The position numbers and the translations under genes were made by a program. From NCBI RefSeq assembly GCF_029227915.1, contig NC_079886.1:13321001-13385000 (forward strand): DNA of 64,000 nucleotides. The letters are read 5' to 3'. Shown piece after piece: positions 12,866-23,894 of this stretch. This stretch comes from Hydractinia symbiolongicarpus (taxonomy: Eukaryota > Cnidaria > Hydrozoa > Anthoathecata > Hydractiniidae). A model generated the notes under the pieces. That model saw only the letters and a program-made list of their open reading frames with translations, was not told where the DNA came from and did not search any database. Each line of letters starts with the position of its first letter. The stretch's first letter is position 1.

Positions 12866-13349
12866 TTACAATAATTTTTTTCCCTTTTTTTTGGTTCAAA
12901 AATTTAATGGATTGCCATGCAATAGCGTTTTGCTTTGAACAAAGTAACCTTTCAGCCACAGAAAGAAAATCTTTATTACACCGACCAAAATTGAGGAAAT
13001 TTTATTTCAAAATGAAAGTGCATACGTCCTTGGTGGTTGGGGGTAATTTCGTTTTGACAAAAATATACATCCGTGTTTGTTGTGTGAATTTTTTTAATGC
13101 TTCAAGGCTGTGTTGACAATATGAATGTGTATTTATGTCTGTAGTGGCGGAAAAGACAGATTTAGGTGACATAACATCTTATGTCATCCAAATCATGCAA
13201 CCTATACGGATGTTTTAACCAAAACAGATGTGAAATTTCGTGCTGGCATGAAATTTTATGCCATCATGAGTTTCATATATTTTGAACCAGTCCTCCCGAA
13301 GAAATAATATCTTTTTAATGCTCAAGTCTTGTCTTTTTTTATTTAACAG

Positions 13350-13422
13350 AGGAAAGGAAAAAGACAGCTGTAACTGCAGTGCATGAATTCTCTGGAAAGT
13401 TGGTTGACGCATTAAATTCTGA
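13350..13422 (+). CDS. BLOC1S1: BLOC1S1 (GCN5L1), internal exon
   Basis: A 73-bp exon bounded by TTTTATTTAACAG and GTAAGTAAAG. It reads (E)ERKKTAVTAVHEFSGKLVDALNS plus two bases GA, corresponding to the helical N-terminal part of BLOC1S1 that ends in a VDHLN-like motif. The two left-over bases plus the first base of the exon at 20926 make an Asp codon, so the two exons join in frame as LNS-D-VEKAYNNQ. BLOC1S1 is a small coiled-coil subunit of the BLOC-1 and BORC complexes, which work in lysosome-related organelle formation and positioning. It is also linked to mitochondrial protein acetylation. The first exon (about 20 codons) was not found upstream. Confidence 0.85.
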
Positions 13423-13940
13423 GTAAGTAAAGTAATGCTTTATAAGTTTCATTTAAGGTGTTGTTGAAGTAGTCTGGAGAAAATATTTTAAAGCTTTCCT
13501 TGCATAAGTTGATATGAATAGCTAATGAAAAACAAGACCCAACGTTTTGACTGTATAGTCAACCATCACGTCTTTTCTATGTTACCTCTGATGGTTAAAG
13601 TGTCATTTTAAATGAAGTTTTCAGGTTTACGATGAGCAGTTGGTTGTAAAGGGCTAATATTTTATTTATGTTTTTTTTTGTTTACTTGTTGGTATTGTTT
13701 TTAAGGCTGAAATATATTTGACAGCAAGTAATTTGTACAAATTCACCTATTAAATGCATTCCAAAAAAAAAAATAAAGAAATGTATCTTTAATCTGTACT
13801 TTGTCCAATTGGTGATGCATAGAAGATATGACAAGTATATATATAGCTGGTACCTGGTGCTTGATGCCAGATTTACCCTAACAGAATAACCGTATTTGCA
13901 CCCTTTTAATTGGTCAATGCCATTTTTTTTCAATCTGCAC

Positions 13941-14025
13941 TTCCCAGATCTGGGGGCTGGGGATCACATCCTGCTCACTGCCAGTCAGCATATTAGTGAT
14001 AAGCAAAGTAGTTCTTCTTCAATAG
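13941..14025 (+). mobile_element. Truncated tRNA-type SINE copy
   Basis: The sequence TCCCAGATCTGGGGGCTGGG through AGTAGTTCTTCTTCAATA matches, with about 10-15% differences, the SINE copies at 40720 and 40961. The A-box half is missing. Confidence 0.75.
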
Positions 14026-15283
14026 AATTATTTTGTTTGTTTCTTTAAATAAGACCTGTTGTAAACAATTGCAGCAACTTATATAATGGTCATTACACCA
14101 CCACCCCCTCACACGAAAGACATAACAATTGGATCCATTGCAATGATGGAGAAGTAGTTTTTTGCACGGAGAACAAACAACGGTGATTCATATGTTTTCT
14201 TTTTTCGAAGAGTTAAAGATAAGCCAACTAACCAGCCAGTCATTACAAATAATTGTCGGCTATGGGGTGTGACAGCTCCACTTATTACGCCAGTCAAAAA
14301 TTAAAAATTAAAATAAGAATTGTGAGTAGGGGTTGATCATGCCTGGTTTTGCTTCTAAAGAGTGACAGCTTCACTTTTTACCCCAGTCATAGATAAAAAC
14401 TTTAGCAGTGAAGTTATCACAACTGGTCTTGACGTCAGGGAGTCATTTAGAACAAAGAGTAGCAAAGTTGAAGTGCTAATTTTCGAAGTTTGCTTGAGAA
14501 AGATAGGGGTGTCTAGTTTTTGCTGATGATTATGTGCAGACGTCTTTAAGCTGACCCAGTTAGACATTCAGGGTACTTTGGTGTAGAAATATTAATCAAC
14601 ACCGACCTACCTTTTAACGAACTTCTATCTGATTCACTTGTTGTGTTGTTGTTTTTAAAATTATTTCCCTTAAAACAGAGAGAACTGTGTCCCCTTAAGA
14701 GGCATTTTCTTGAGAGGAGCAATTGTCAATCGTTGTATTGGTTATCCACCACTTTGTGAATTATTTTCTTTGTTTGATTTTTTGTTCTATCAAGTTTAAA
14801 CTTTATACATGAGAAAATTTGTCTGATAATTTGTATGAAATTGTAAAAATATATATAATATAATTTTTTTTCTTTTAACTTTACACTGCAGTGGTACAGT
14901 AGTTGAGTTGAATTTTAAAGAAGTCAGTGTTTTGTGCTTTTGCAGTAGTACTTTGGAATGATTGGTCAAATGGTCATTTTTGCTTTTATAGAAATATTTC
15001 TGCCACTAATTAATATCAATATTTTAATTTGTCTATGCAAATTCCGATTTTTTTTAAAATGTGCTGCAGAACATCCTGCTAGAACAGCTGGTTGATTGCA
15101 TCAATTTAAAACAGATTGTCAAAAGTCTAACAAATTTCAGCTATGCTATTCACAGTCATTTTGTAACTTCAAGTATGCCACAGTGCTGGAACCCACCCAC
15201 CTTTTTCTTTGTAAGAACCTAATTTATAAAAATGTTGAATCTGAGATTTTGTCACGAATTAAGAACAATATTGAGAACTTATT

Positions 15284-15781
15284 TTAACCCTATTTACCCT
15301 GGGGTTTTTCGAACATTATGACCACAGGATTCATCCCCTTTTGATAGGCTTGTCTAAATTAAATCGAACTTCACACACTTTTAGTAAGTCATAAAAGAAA
15401 CAAAATGGCATCAATAAATTTCTGCTTATGTCAGCACTTCCTGTGACGTCCTCTAAAACTTAAAATTGTCCAAAATAATATTTGCTTAAAACTTAATTAC
15501 TTTCGTTCTAGAGTGATTTTAAAGGTTATATTTGAAAATTCTGAGAGCCAAATAAAAGTTATTTAACATATTTTCCGTTTTTTACATACTTTGCATAAGA
15601 TAATTCTGAACAAAGTTATTATATTTTCCCCATTATAAGGATTTCATAGAGATTTTTCTGTGTAGTTTTGGGTAATAGCCAATATCTAAGGCTAAAGGTT
15701 TGAGTCCTAAAAATTTGCTGGTGTATAATTGATAAATATTCATACTCAGTAAGTTTCATAACCATACAACATAGGGTTTAA
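15284..15781. mobile_element. TTAACCC-type MITE, copy 1
   Basis: Begins TTAACCCTATTT and ends near ATAGGGTTTAA. It aligns along its whole length with the copy at 24886-25637, sharing blocks such as GGGGTTTTTCGAACAT, AAATAAAAGTTATTTAACAT and TTTTCCCCATTATAAGG. The TIR and TTAA-rich ends suggest a non-autonomous DNA transposon. No coding potential. Confidence 0.75.
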
Positions 15782-18599
15782 GGAAAATAATAGGTGAAAA
15801 TTGGAATTGGTGGATGACGAAAGCTTGTTTTGAAAAAAACCCTTGATTTTTTAATTTTAAATAAGTCAGCAGCAATGTTTTGCAATAGCTATCAACCATA
15901 ACTTTTGTAAAAAGAAAATGGCCGTCAAATACTGAAATAAAAAGCTTAAAGTAAAAATTTATTGTATGCTTCTTATCACAAAATGATTTGTTGTCAATTT
16001 CGTTTCGGGTGACGGTATACCTTTATTGTATCAAAAGATCAAAATTTTTTTATTAGCTATTTATACTGAAGCAACGACAATGGTGAAACTATTTATTTAT
16101 TTTTTGAAAGGGAATTTTGACTTTATCCAATAACTAACTTTTTTTTCTGATCGGTCTTTCACACCTTCAAATGGAATAGGAGTTACAAGTGAATGTTTTT
16201 AACACTTTCGTCCTCTTGAGCATAATTCTTCAAAATAAAAAAATCTGTTATATTTCCTTTCCGAAAAGAAATGACCATCTGGAAAAAATCACCTCAAATC
16301 TTTCATTTCTAAAAATGTCAAGTTATCCTAATACGCCGTTCGTGTCTCAATGTAAAAAAATTTAATTCTGCAGCAAAAAGGAGACTGATTAGAAATCAAA
16401 GTAAACTTCTATCTTTTTCCATGCCATCTTGTACTGTTTCTGCAAGTCACAGAAAAATGACGTAAAGGGCTATTAAAAATATTCAGTGTTTAAGATTGTC
16501 AAACCCAGTGGCAAAATCACGTTAAGTAGAACGTAACGTTTTGGGAAAAAACATCCTTTGAATCGTAGTGTTGGTTTTTTCGTGTACCATCTACATTTCA
16601 TCTACAAATCTTTTTTACAAAACTACAGAGGCTCTACAAGGGAGAGTGCTACTGCGCTGAAGCCAACGTGTTTATCTAAAAGCTATTTTTTTATCTTCAA
16701 AAAATCAACGATTCTCTACATATTACATCTTAAAGACGATAGTTTGAGTTAAAATATTGAAAAAGTAAAATAAAGTAAAATAAAATAAAGTAAAATAAAT
16801 AAAAAACGTGGACTGTGTGAAAAATAATTAAAAAATCGTTTTTACATACATCTATCATGATTCCAAAGAACTTCGAATGAGAGTTGAAAACGAAGTAGTT
16901 TTGTAAATGAACTCACTTTTTTAAGGTAAGGTGTTACAAGTTAAAATGTTAAAATGTTAAAATTATTTTTATATCATTTGATATGTATTTAAAAATGCTT
17001 TTTATTGGTGTATGAATGAATATACTTTGATTAACTAACGCTGAAAAAATCGGGATTTAAAAAAAACATGCTCAAAAGATTTACAGTCACCTTAAAAGAA
17101 ACAAACGATTAATTAAATTTTTTTAATGAAACGAACAACAATAAAAACAACGTTAAGTAACTGTGATTTTACGTGCAATGATTTATGACAAAGCACCTGT
17201 CAAGGTAAATTTAAAGTAGCATGCAATTGAATTCCCAACTAGTGAAATCAATTCATTTTATCACATGATTTGTTCAGCCAATTAAAATCGCAAACGAAAC
17301 TTTTATATAAACTACAGAACGTTTTTATAGAGGATGTGTTATAGACGCTTTTAAAGAAAATTTTAAAGAATATATTCAACTTTGTTTGTCACAGACAGAC
17401 GGACACACTCTTCGTATTATTCGATCGATGAGGTTTGTGCAAAAATCTACTAAGGCGAGAACAATTAAAGGCGCATAATCACCTTTTTCGAAAAAAATTA
17501 ACACATTCATTTTTTTTATTTATTTCAAAGTTCAGACGGAGATATGCTTTTCCTGAAAATTTGAGGATATAAAACTTACTAGAAACGGAAATAATGGTAC
17601 TTTAATATCTTAAATTTATTGTTGTTTTTTTCTAGCCGCCACTTTAACGATTTTGTTGATTTCTTATTCCCGTCTAATAAGCGGGCTGTCGCAAAATGTT
17701 CGTGTGAAACTGTACGTAAACAAACGGCCTTAACTTCAAATGAGCTTGTTTTTTCTTTGTAAAACATGGCATCAAAAAATGGAACGAAATTTTATCCCAG
17801 GAGTTTCTATTGGAAAGACACAGAAGAGAAAAATAATTTTCTCTTTATTCTATTCGCCATTGTTTTTGGAGACCAGAGACAAAACGAAACAAAAAAAATC
17901 ACAACATTGTCTCGTGGTTAATAATTATGATAATTAATGATTATCACGCTCTGTCCTTTTTTATTAGCATGACTGGGATTATTGCATATTATAAGCAAAA
18001 AACCCAATGGGGGAGAATGCACATTGTCATAGTTGAATTTAAATTTAGAGCATAAAAGAGGAAATTCTGAAAATTTAGTTATTCTAGTTGTCTAGATCTG
18101 ATAATGTCTCCATAAGAAAACGACTAACTATTTGAACAAAGGAAAATAATCAGAAAGTAAGACAGCTAGCGAGGTGAAGCTATCTTCAGAAACAAGAAGA
18201 AGAGTTCGTTGTTGCAAAGAAGTCTGGTTTCAGAGAAAATTCGATTGATTTATCTGATTTATCATGTTCGGAACTTTGTTGATACATTTATAAAAGCATT
18301 ACGATGGAAACACAGCTACAGATGCTCTCCCTCATTAATTTATCTTTTCTGTAATGGCATGAATCCAACAGCCATGTGATCGATTTTGCCGTGCGTATAT
18401 TATCGCATGATTCGTGCAATGAAATGTAATGGCGGTTCTGCAGGCAAAGAGAAATTGGGGTGAGTTTGCTATTTCTATGAAACATTTGAATGTTCTGGTT
18501 GTCAGTTTTTAATAAAATTTTCAGGATAATGTTTCCTCGTGCATATCTTTCAATTTTTACAATAAAATAGGCACCTCAAAACAGTTGCGTTCAGGGTGA

Positions 18600-19294
18600 T
18601 TACCCGCCTTTAAAAATAGAACCGCCACATGAATTTAATCTATTTCTGTAAATCTATTTCAAAATCAAAATCTATTTCAAAGGCTGATAGAGTTTTAAAA
18701 AGGGCAAGGTGTCAGTCTAAAGTGGAATTCATTTCTTCTACGAAAAGTATTCATATTCAACATTGTAGACAATTACTAAAAGAGGTCTACAAAACGAAAT
18801 GGAAATTGAATCCTTCCTACATGGAAGGTGTGTTTCAGTTTAGAAATGATACTGGATACAATTTAAGGTCATCAAGTGCTTTAGTTAGATCTAGAGTGCA
18901 ATCTCCAAAATATGGGCTGCAATCATTTGGATATAATTATGGAATTCTCTTCCTGATGAAATCAAATCTGCAGAGTCTTTAGTTAAATTCTGTAGAGTTA
19001 TAGGCGAATTTTCGTCTTTCCAATGCAAATGTCGGATCTGTGCAGAATACATAATTAATTTAGGATTTATTTAATTTTTCGTTTAGACAGTCGATTTTAA
19101 TTAGTCTTAATAGACCAATCATCTTCTCCAGTAGAGTCTTTCATGTTTTTCAGCCAAAAAGCTAGATTGATCCTACTAGAGAAATGGTATTTTATTATTA
19201 TATATTATTAGTTTTTTTTTTGTTTTTTTTATTAGTATATTTTATTAATATATTTTAAATCTTTTGTACATTAACGACTATAAATAAAGCAATA

Positions 19295-19371
<77 letters not shown>
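18600..19371 (+). mobile_element. CR1/L2-like LINE 3' end with TGTC microsatellite tail
   Basis: Translations of 18629-19060 read as the C-terminus of a CR1/L2-type RT protein: LNPSYMEGVFQF, NDTGYNLRSSS, YGLQSFGY, then after a one-base frameshift near 18940 WNSLPDEIKSAESLVKF and a terminal CKCRICAEYI. A 3' UTR of about 230 bp follows and ends at 19294. Next come about 19 copies of TGTC (19295-19371), the short repeat tail this clade adds at its 3' end. The 5' part is missing, as in most LINE copies. Confidence 0.85.
19295..19371. repeat. (TGTC)n microsatellite
   Basis: An uninterrupted run of the TGTC tetranucleotide, about 77 bp, directly after the LINE 3' UTR. Confidence 0.97.
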
Positions 19372-19373
<2 letters not shown>

Positions 19374-19379
19374 ATTTCG

Positions 19380-19580
19380 ATGGCATCAGCAAAGTCTCAC
19401 TAATGTAAAAAATTTGAAATGCTGATTATGTATAGGATTATGTACTTTTGACGAACTGTTGCAGAGATATTGTAGTTAAAAGATTTTGTGATGACGTCAT
19501 CAACCTGCTCATTCCGAAACGACTTTGGGGACCAAGGTTTGGGAAATTAACCCGATTTGGTCCCAGGCGAAAATTATTTA
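19380..19580 (-). mobile_element. Fragment of the CTAG/TCTATA Helitron family
   Basis: The stretch GATGACGTCATCAACC, CATTCCGAAACGACTTTGGGG and TTTGGTCCCAGG matches the interior of the Helitrons at 42510-43406, 43407-43961 and 60622-61199, so it is a partial copy with no recognisable ends. Orientation follows the copies at 42-44 kb. Confidence 0.7.
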
Positions 19581-19799
19581 TCCGTTGCCTATTCTGTGTA
19601 GAGCTGGAAACGCTGATGAGAAATATGTGTAGGATCGTGTGCTTTTGACAAACAAATGAGAAAAACAGAAAATGAAGAATATTTACGCATGCATGTAAAT
19701 GTGCCAGTTTTGTTAAAAGATAAAACTGTTCATCTGTATTAGTTTAAACAGGTAAAAATCTATGTATTAAAATATTTTGTTGGACAATTCTGGCACAGG

Positions 19800-20437
19800 G
19801 GAGGTCCTATAAATTGACGTGTGTTCGTGCAACCATCAGTTACCAGCTTTTCTCCCTACCTGGTACAGGTGAGGTCCTATAAATTGAAATGTGTCCCCAT
19901 GCATCTGTCCGTTACCAGCTTTTTTTAGAATTGAATCGTTGGTTTTTGATTTTTTGCACAAAGACAAAAAAAACTAGGCCCTCAAATGTGGCAAAGTCAG
20001 TTAGTTGTTTTTAAAAGTCTTATTGGCTCAAAAACTGTAAATGTATGTGCAAAATGAGCAAAAACGTTCCTAACATATGGTTTTTAGGACATTTTTTAGG
20101 GTTGGATCAGTAGTTTTTTTTGGCTTTATGTACAATAATAGAGAACAATAGACCCTAGTAAGTGAAGAAGTAATTTTTCTTAGAAAATATCGTATCGCCT
20201 CAAAAATGGTGGATTTATGTGCAAAATAAGCAAAAACGGTCCTAAAATATGGTTTCTAGGACATTTCTTAGGATTTGATATTTAGTTCATTCTCTTTTTC
20301 TTCACAAAGATAGAGAACATTTGACCCGCAAATGTGATGAAGTCAGTTTTTCAATAACTTTTTCCCTAGACAAATAATGGCAGATTCGTGGGCAAAATGA
20401 GTCAGAAATTGTTCAAAAAATAGAATTTAGGACTTGA
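19800..20437. repeat. Tandem repeats: about 67 bp x2, then about 171 bp x3
   Basis: GGTCCTATAAATTGA...GTTACCAGCTTTT occurs twice (19800-19925). Then a unit of about 171 bp repeats three times, starting near 19924, 20096 and 20267. Each copy contains a GCAAAATGAGCAAAAACG-like string and ends with TTAGGACATTTT-like bases. The third copy is the most diverged. No coding sense. Confidence 0.8.
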
Positions 20438-20925
20438 ACAATTTAAATTGTTTTAATTTACAAAATGTTTGCTAATAACTAGCACTAATAATACTCCTTA
20501 TTTAAACTGTCTTTTTTTCGATATTGAGTTATTTAAAACATGAGTTAATTAATAAATTCAGGTCCATTGAAGTTTCGCTTCTATTTTTTGAAAATGTGCG
20601 AAAGATAAAAAAAAAACGAGTAGTTTTTTTTTACCATGACATTTACCACAATTTTTTTTATGACAATGGCCGTGGTTTTTTCTTTCGCTATTGCTGTAGC
20701 TTTTTCTTTTGTTGCAGCTTTTTCTTTTGTTGTTAGTTTTTTTTGGTCATGGCATTTATTAGCTACATTATGTTTATTTTAGGAACTCTTTACTGGGAAG
20801 GATTCAAAATAACTTCCTTCTTTTTAATACCCAAAATCGTGTTTACCAAGACTCTTTTTCATTTGTCACCTATTTTTGTTCGTTTGTTTAATTGTCATGT
20901 TTCATTATTCTGTGTTTATATCTAG

Positions 20926-21143
20926 CGTTGAGAAGGCTTACAACAACCAACGTGCACTTGAAACAGAAGCTAAACATTTGCAACAACATGTGATACAATT
21001 TTCCAAACAAACACAGCAATGGACGTCCATGCTGGTGAAATTTAATCAGTTATTAAAAGAACTTGGTGATGTGGAGAATTGGGCACGAACTATTGAAATG
21101 GACATTACTACAATTGCCTGTGCTCTGGAGTATGCATATAAAG
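20926..21143 (+). CDS. BLOC1S1: BLOC1S1 (GCN5L1), main exon
   Basis: This 218-bp exon encodes most of the protein. It opens with VEKAYNNQRAL, then QFSKQTQQW, and the family signature LLKELGDVENWARTIEMD, and ends ...TTIACALEYAYK with one base of a Gly codon. This matches the invariant GDVENWAR-IE region of BLOC1S1 from animals to plants. The acceptor TATATCTAG and donor GTTAGT are good. The frame is intact and in phase with the exon at 13350-13422. An open frame extends upstream to 20876 but that part lies in the intron. The last exon, normally only a few codons, was not found with confidence. AAG|GGGCTAAAATGTAG at 21237 would encode a very short tail and is only a guess. Confidence 0.93.
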
Positions 21144-23890
21144 GTTAGTTTTTTTTATCATTTTGCATCCAATGTTTAACTTTCTCAAGTGACCTAGATT
21201 GTTTGCCATTAGTGTAATGAATTTCAACTTTTAATTAAAGGGGCTAAAATGTAGAATTTTGCTTTGTTAGTGTCCAACTGCTTGTTTGTTGTCCCATTTG
21301 CTGTAAATTAAAGTGACGCTGTATGTTTGACAATAAGGCAAATTTGTGGTGGTAATTCATGGATCGCTAAACTTCAAGGTCTAAACATTTCATCCAAAAC
21401 ATTTAAATGATATGAATCCACAAAAAAATACTTTAAAAATGATATTTAGAGTAAGGATGTTGTAAAAGTCCCCTACTCTTTGGTTGGCTCATGTCACATC
21501 AAAATGACTATTTTTCAATAATTACAAAAAAATCGAGCAAAAATAACTGTTTTCTCATCCAACACCGTTTATGCGTTTCGAAATTATCTCAAAAGTTACA
21601 ACTAAGAAACTTGATTCGCCATAAATTTTGATTAAAACATCCCTTCCTTCTAAATTTTCGCATGAATATAGTCCATTTTTAACTAAATGCGTGACCAAAG
21701 TTTTATTAAAAACAAACAAAGGTAAATAGCAATTTCGGAAGGAAAGCGGGAACACACCTCCTAAAATTCAATCAGTAAGTCCCCATTTGGAGATATTCAT
21801 TTCATAGATAAAAAACAGCAACAATTTTTTCAAAATTATTAAAATTATGGATGAACAATGTCCTTACAAAGATGCAAAAAATAGAAGACTTAATTTTATT
21901 AAAAAATCTTGTATGAAGCAAACCACGTGATTCTCTTTTATTAATAGGGGACCTCACAATTATAACAAACAAAAAAAGTAAGTTTGATTACACCCGAATT
22001 CTTCCATTTTATTATGCATCAACTCATCGAAATAGGATTAAACATTGTGAAGAGAAATGTTGTGGTTGTTGCTATCTGAGAAATTCCGAAATTTTGTGTC
22101 AGATTTCTTCCGCGGATGAGCTACCCTCACACTTTTCACTGCTATGCGGACCCGGAAGCAGGTTTTCTTTCTTTAAATATGCCACTGAGAAGGAACACCA
22201 AGTAAGGTCAGCATTCAACATTAAAAAAATCGAGGAAACATAAAAGTTAACTTTAATGGTCGAACATTTACTGTGATGAATGCATCTTCGCCGATTTTCG
22301 AAGATGATCAGAAACTGTAATTCGCACCTTTTATGTGCTTTACATTTTAAAGTTTTCCCTATTCTTACTCAAGAGTTTCTTTAATGCAAATTTTTGGTTA
22401 CCTTGTAAGTATTGATCTGCATACTTAAAATAAATAACGCACAAGCATGTCTAAAAAATATTCCAGATAAAAGAAGTAATCCGATTAGAATTTTATAGCT
22501 GATTGTTATCACATCAACGCTTTCAATTGTTGCAATATGGTTTTCTTGTTTATTCGACAAATTTAAGCCTTGCAACATTTTACAACGCAAAAAGTAGCCT
22601 CCTTTGGAACGTTTTCAAAAACCTGTTTTATTTGGGAAATGTCCATTACTTGCTTCTAGATTTTTAGAGTTTGGACGTGCAACTCACGAATATAAGGTCG
22701 ATTAATTTTAAATTATTCGAGATTACCTTATTTTTCAGCTTCTCTGTATCGTTCCCTGTATTTAACACCTAATATTTTGTACCTAAAGCAGTTCAATTGA
22801 CGCTAGATTAAATCTTGTGGCATTAATTATTACATGTCTTATTTTTGCAAAATGGCAAATATTCACAATAGTCGCAAAATGAAGTCCCACCTAAAAACAT
22901 TTTTTGGCCACGAATCGCAAAAATAACACCTGAAAAAATGTTTCATCGGATTATTCCATGCGGAAGTTTATCTTTAAAATCGCTTATCAAAAAACATCCT
23001 TGCCAATTTTTTGTTTTATCGAGTCATAAATCTATTTCTTGTACCCTATTTGTAAAAGTAAATCCCGCAAAGCATGAAATAAGCTAGTAGGGTACACACT
23101 TATGTGAACATATTTTGTTAGCTTCGTGATTCAAAAACAACGACATATTGGGTCTGTAATTAAATTGCAAACAAAAAATCGACCAATCATTTCATTAAAA
23201 TGCCAAGTACTGTGAGCACCAGTAATTTTAACATGTGGTGACCAATTAAGGATGTACCACTTTCACAAATATGATTCCTTTACAAAGTGCTGGTGCTGTA
23301 CCAAGGGCACAAAAGATAAGCTTGTGACTATCGAATAACAAAGATAAAACAATATCAATCAATATAAGCGATTATTTGAATATTTTTAAAATTAACCACC
23401 ACACGAAATTTCATCTTAAAATGGTTGTTGCTCTTTTCGTTCAATCAGTACGCTATTATTTCATTGACGTGGAAGAAATTTAAGCACAAAATTACGTTCA
23501 GAGCATTTTAAAAGCACAAGCTTAAGCAGATTTGACAAAAAAAAATTCCCTCCAAAGTTAAATCTTTTCAGCATCCGATAAATTAAATTCTCGCCAAAAT
23601 TTTTTTAAGAACAATCAGGGCTGAAGTCAACAACAACTAGGTTTCTAATAAATAAGGATATCTTTATCAAGAAACAGCGTAAAAAAGGTTAGGTACACAG
23701 ACACACAAAAAGGGTTAGTTACAAACTTTTCTTTTTAGTCTTCGTTCGTATTTAACGCGATTAAATATCAAATCAAAAGAAAAACTATTCAAAAGTTGTC
23801 GACCATCCTTACTTTCATCTAAAGCACCGACTATCCTACTTCTGCTAATTGGACCTGTTTGGATAATCTCCACACGGAGTTTTTTTAATT
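21144..23890. other. Spacer downstream of BLOC1S1, nothing recognised
   Basis: Probably BLOC1S1 3' intron/UTR followed by intergenic DNA. Open frames are short and of random composition on both strands. I find no transposon ends, RNA genes or tandem repeats worth naming. Confidence 0.4.
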
Positions 23891-23894
23891 AATT

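Larger units (their letters stand above)
13423..20925 (+). other. BLOC1S1 intron, about 7.5 kb, repeat-filled
   Basis: The intron runs from a perfect GTAAGT donor to a TTTATATCTAG acceptor. It contains a truncated SINE (13941), a TTAACCC MITE (15284), a LINE 3' end with a TGTC microsatellite (18600-19371), a Helitron fragment (19380) and a 171-bp tandem repeat (19924-20437). The parts 14030-15280 and 15785-18600 hold no gene I can support. Near 17330-17440 is a weak, worn copy of the Helitron-end sequence (CACAGACAGACGGACACACTC). Confidence 0.75.

Noticed and set aside
14109-14567. Two - strand frames sharing the peptide MTGV-S-AVT.
   Set aside because: Produced by a short repeated DNA string (GACAGCT.CACTT.TTAC.CCAGTCA). 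No protein family recognised.
21230-21255. Possible last exon of BLOC1S1 (AAG|GGGCTAAAATGTAG).
   Set aside because: It would add only a few residues and has no support beyond an AG. Kept as a guess only.
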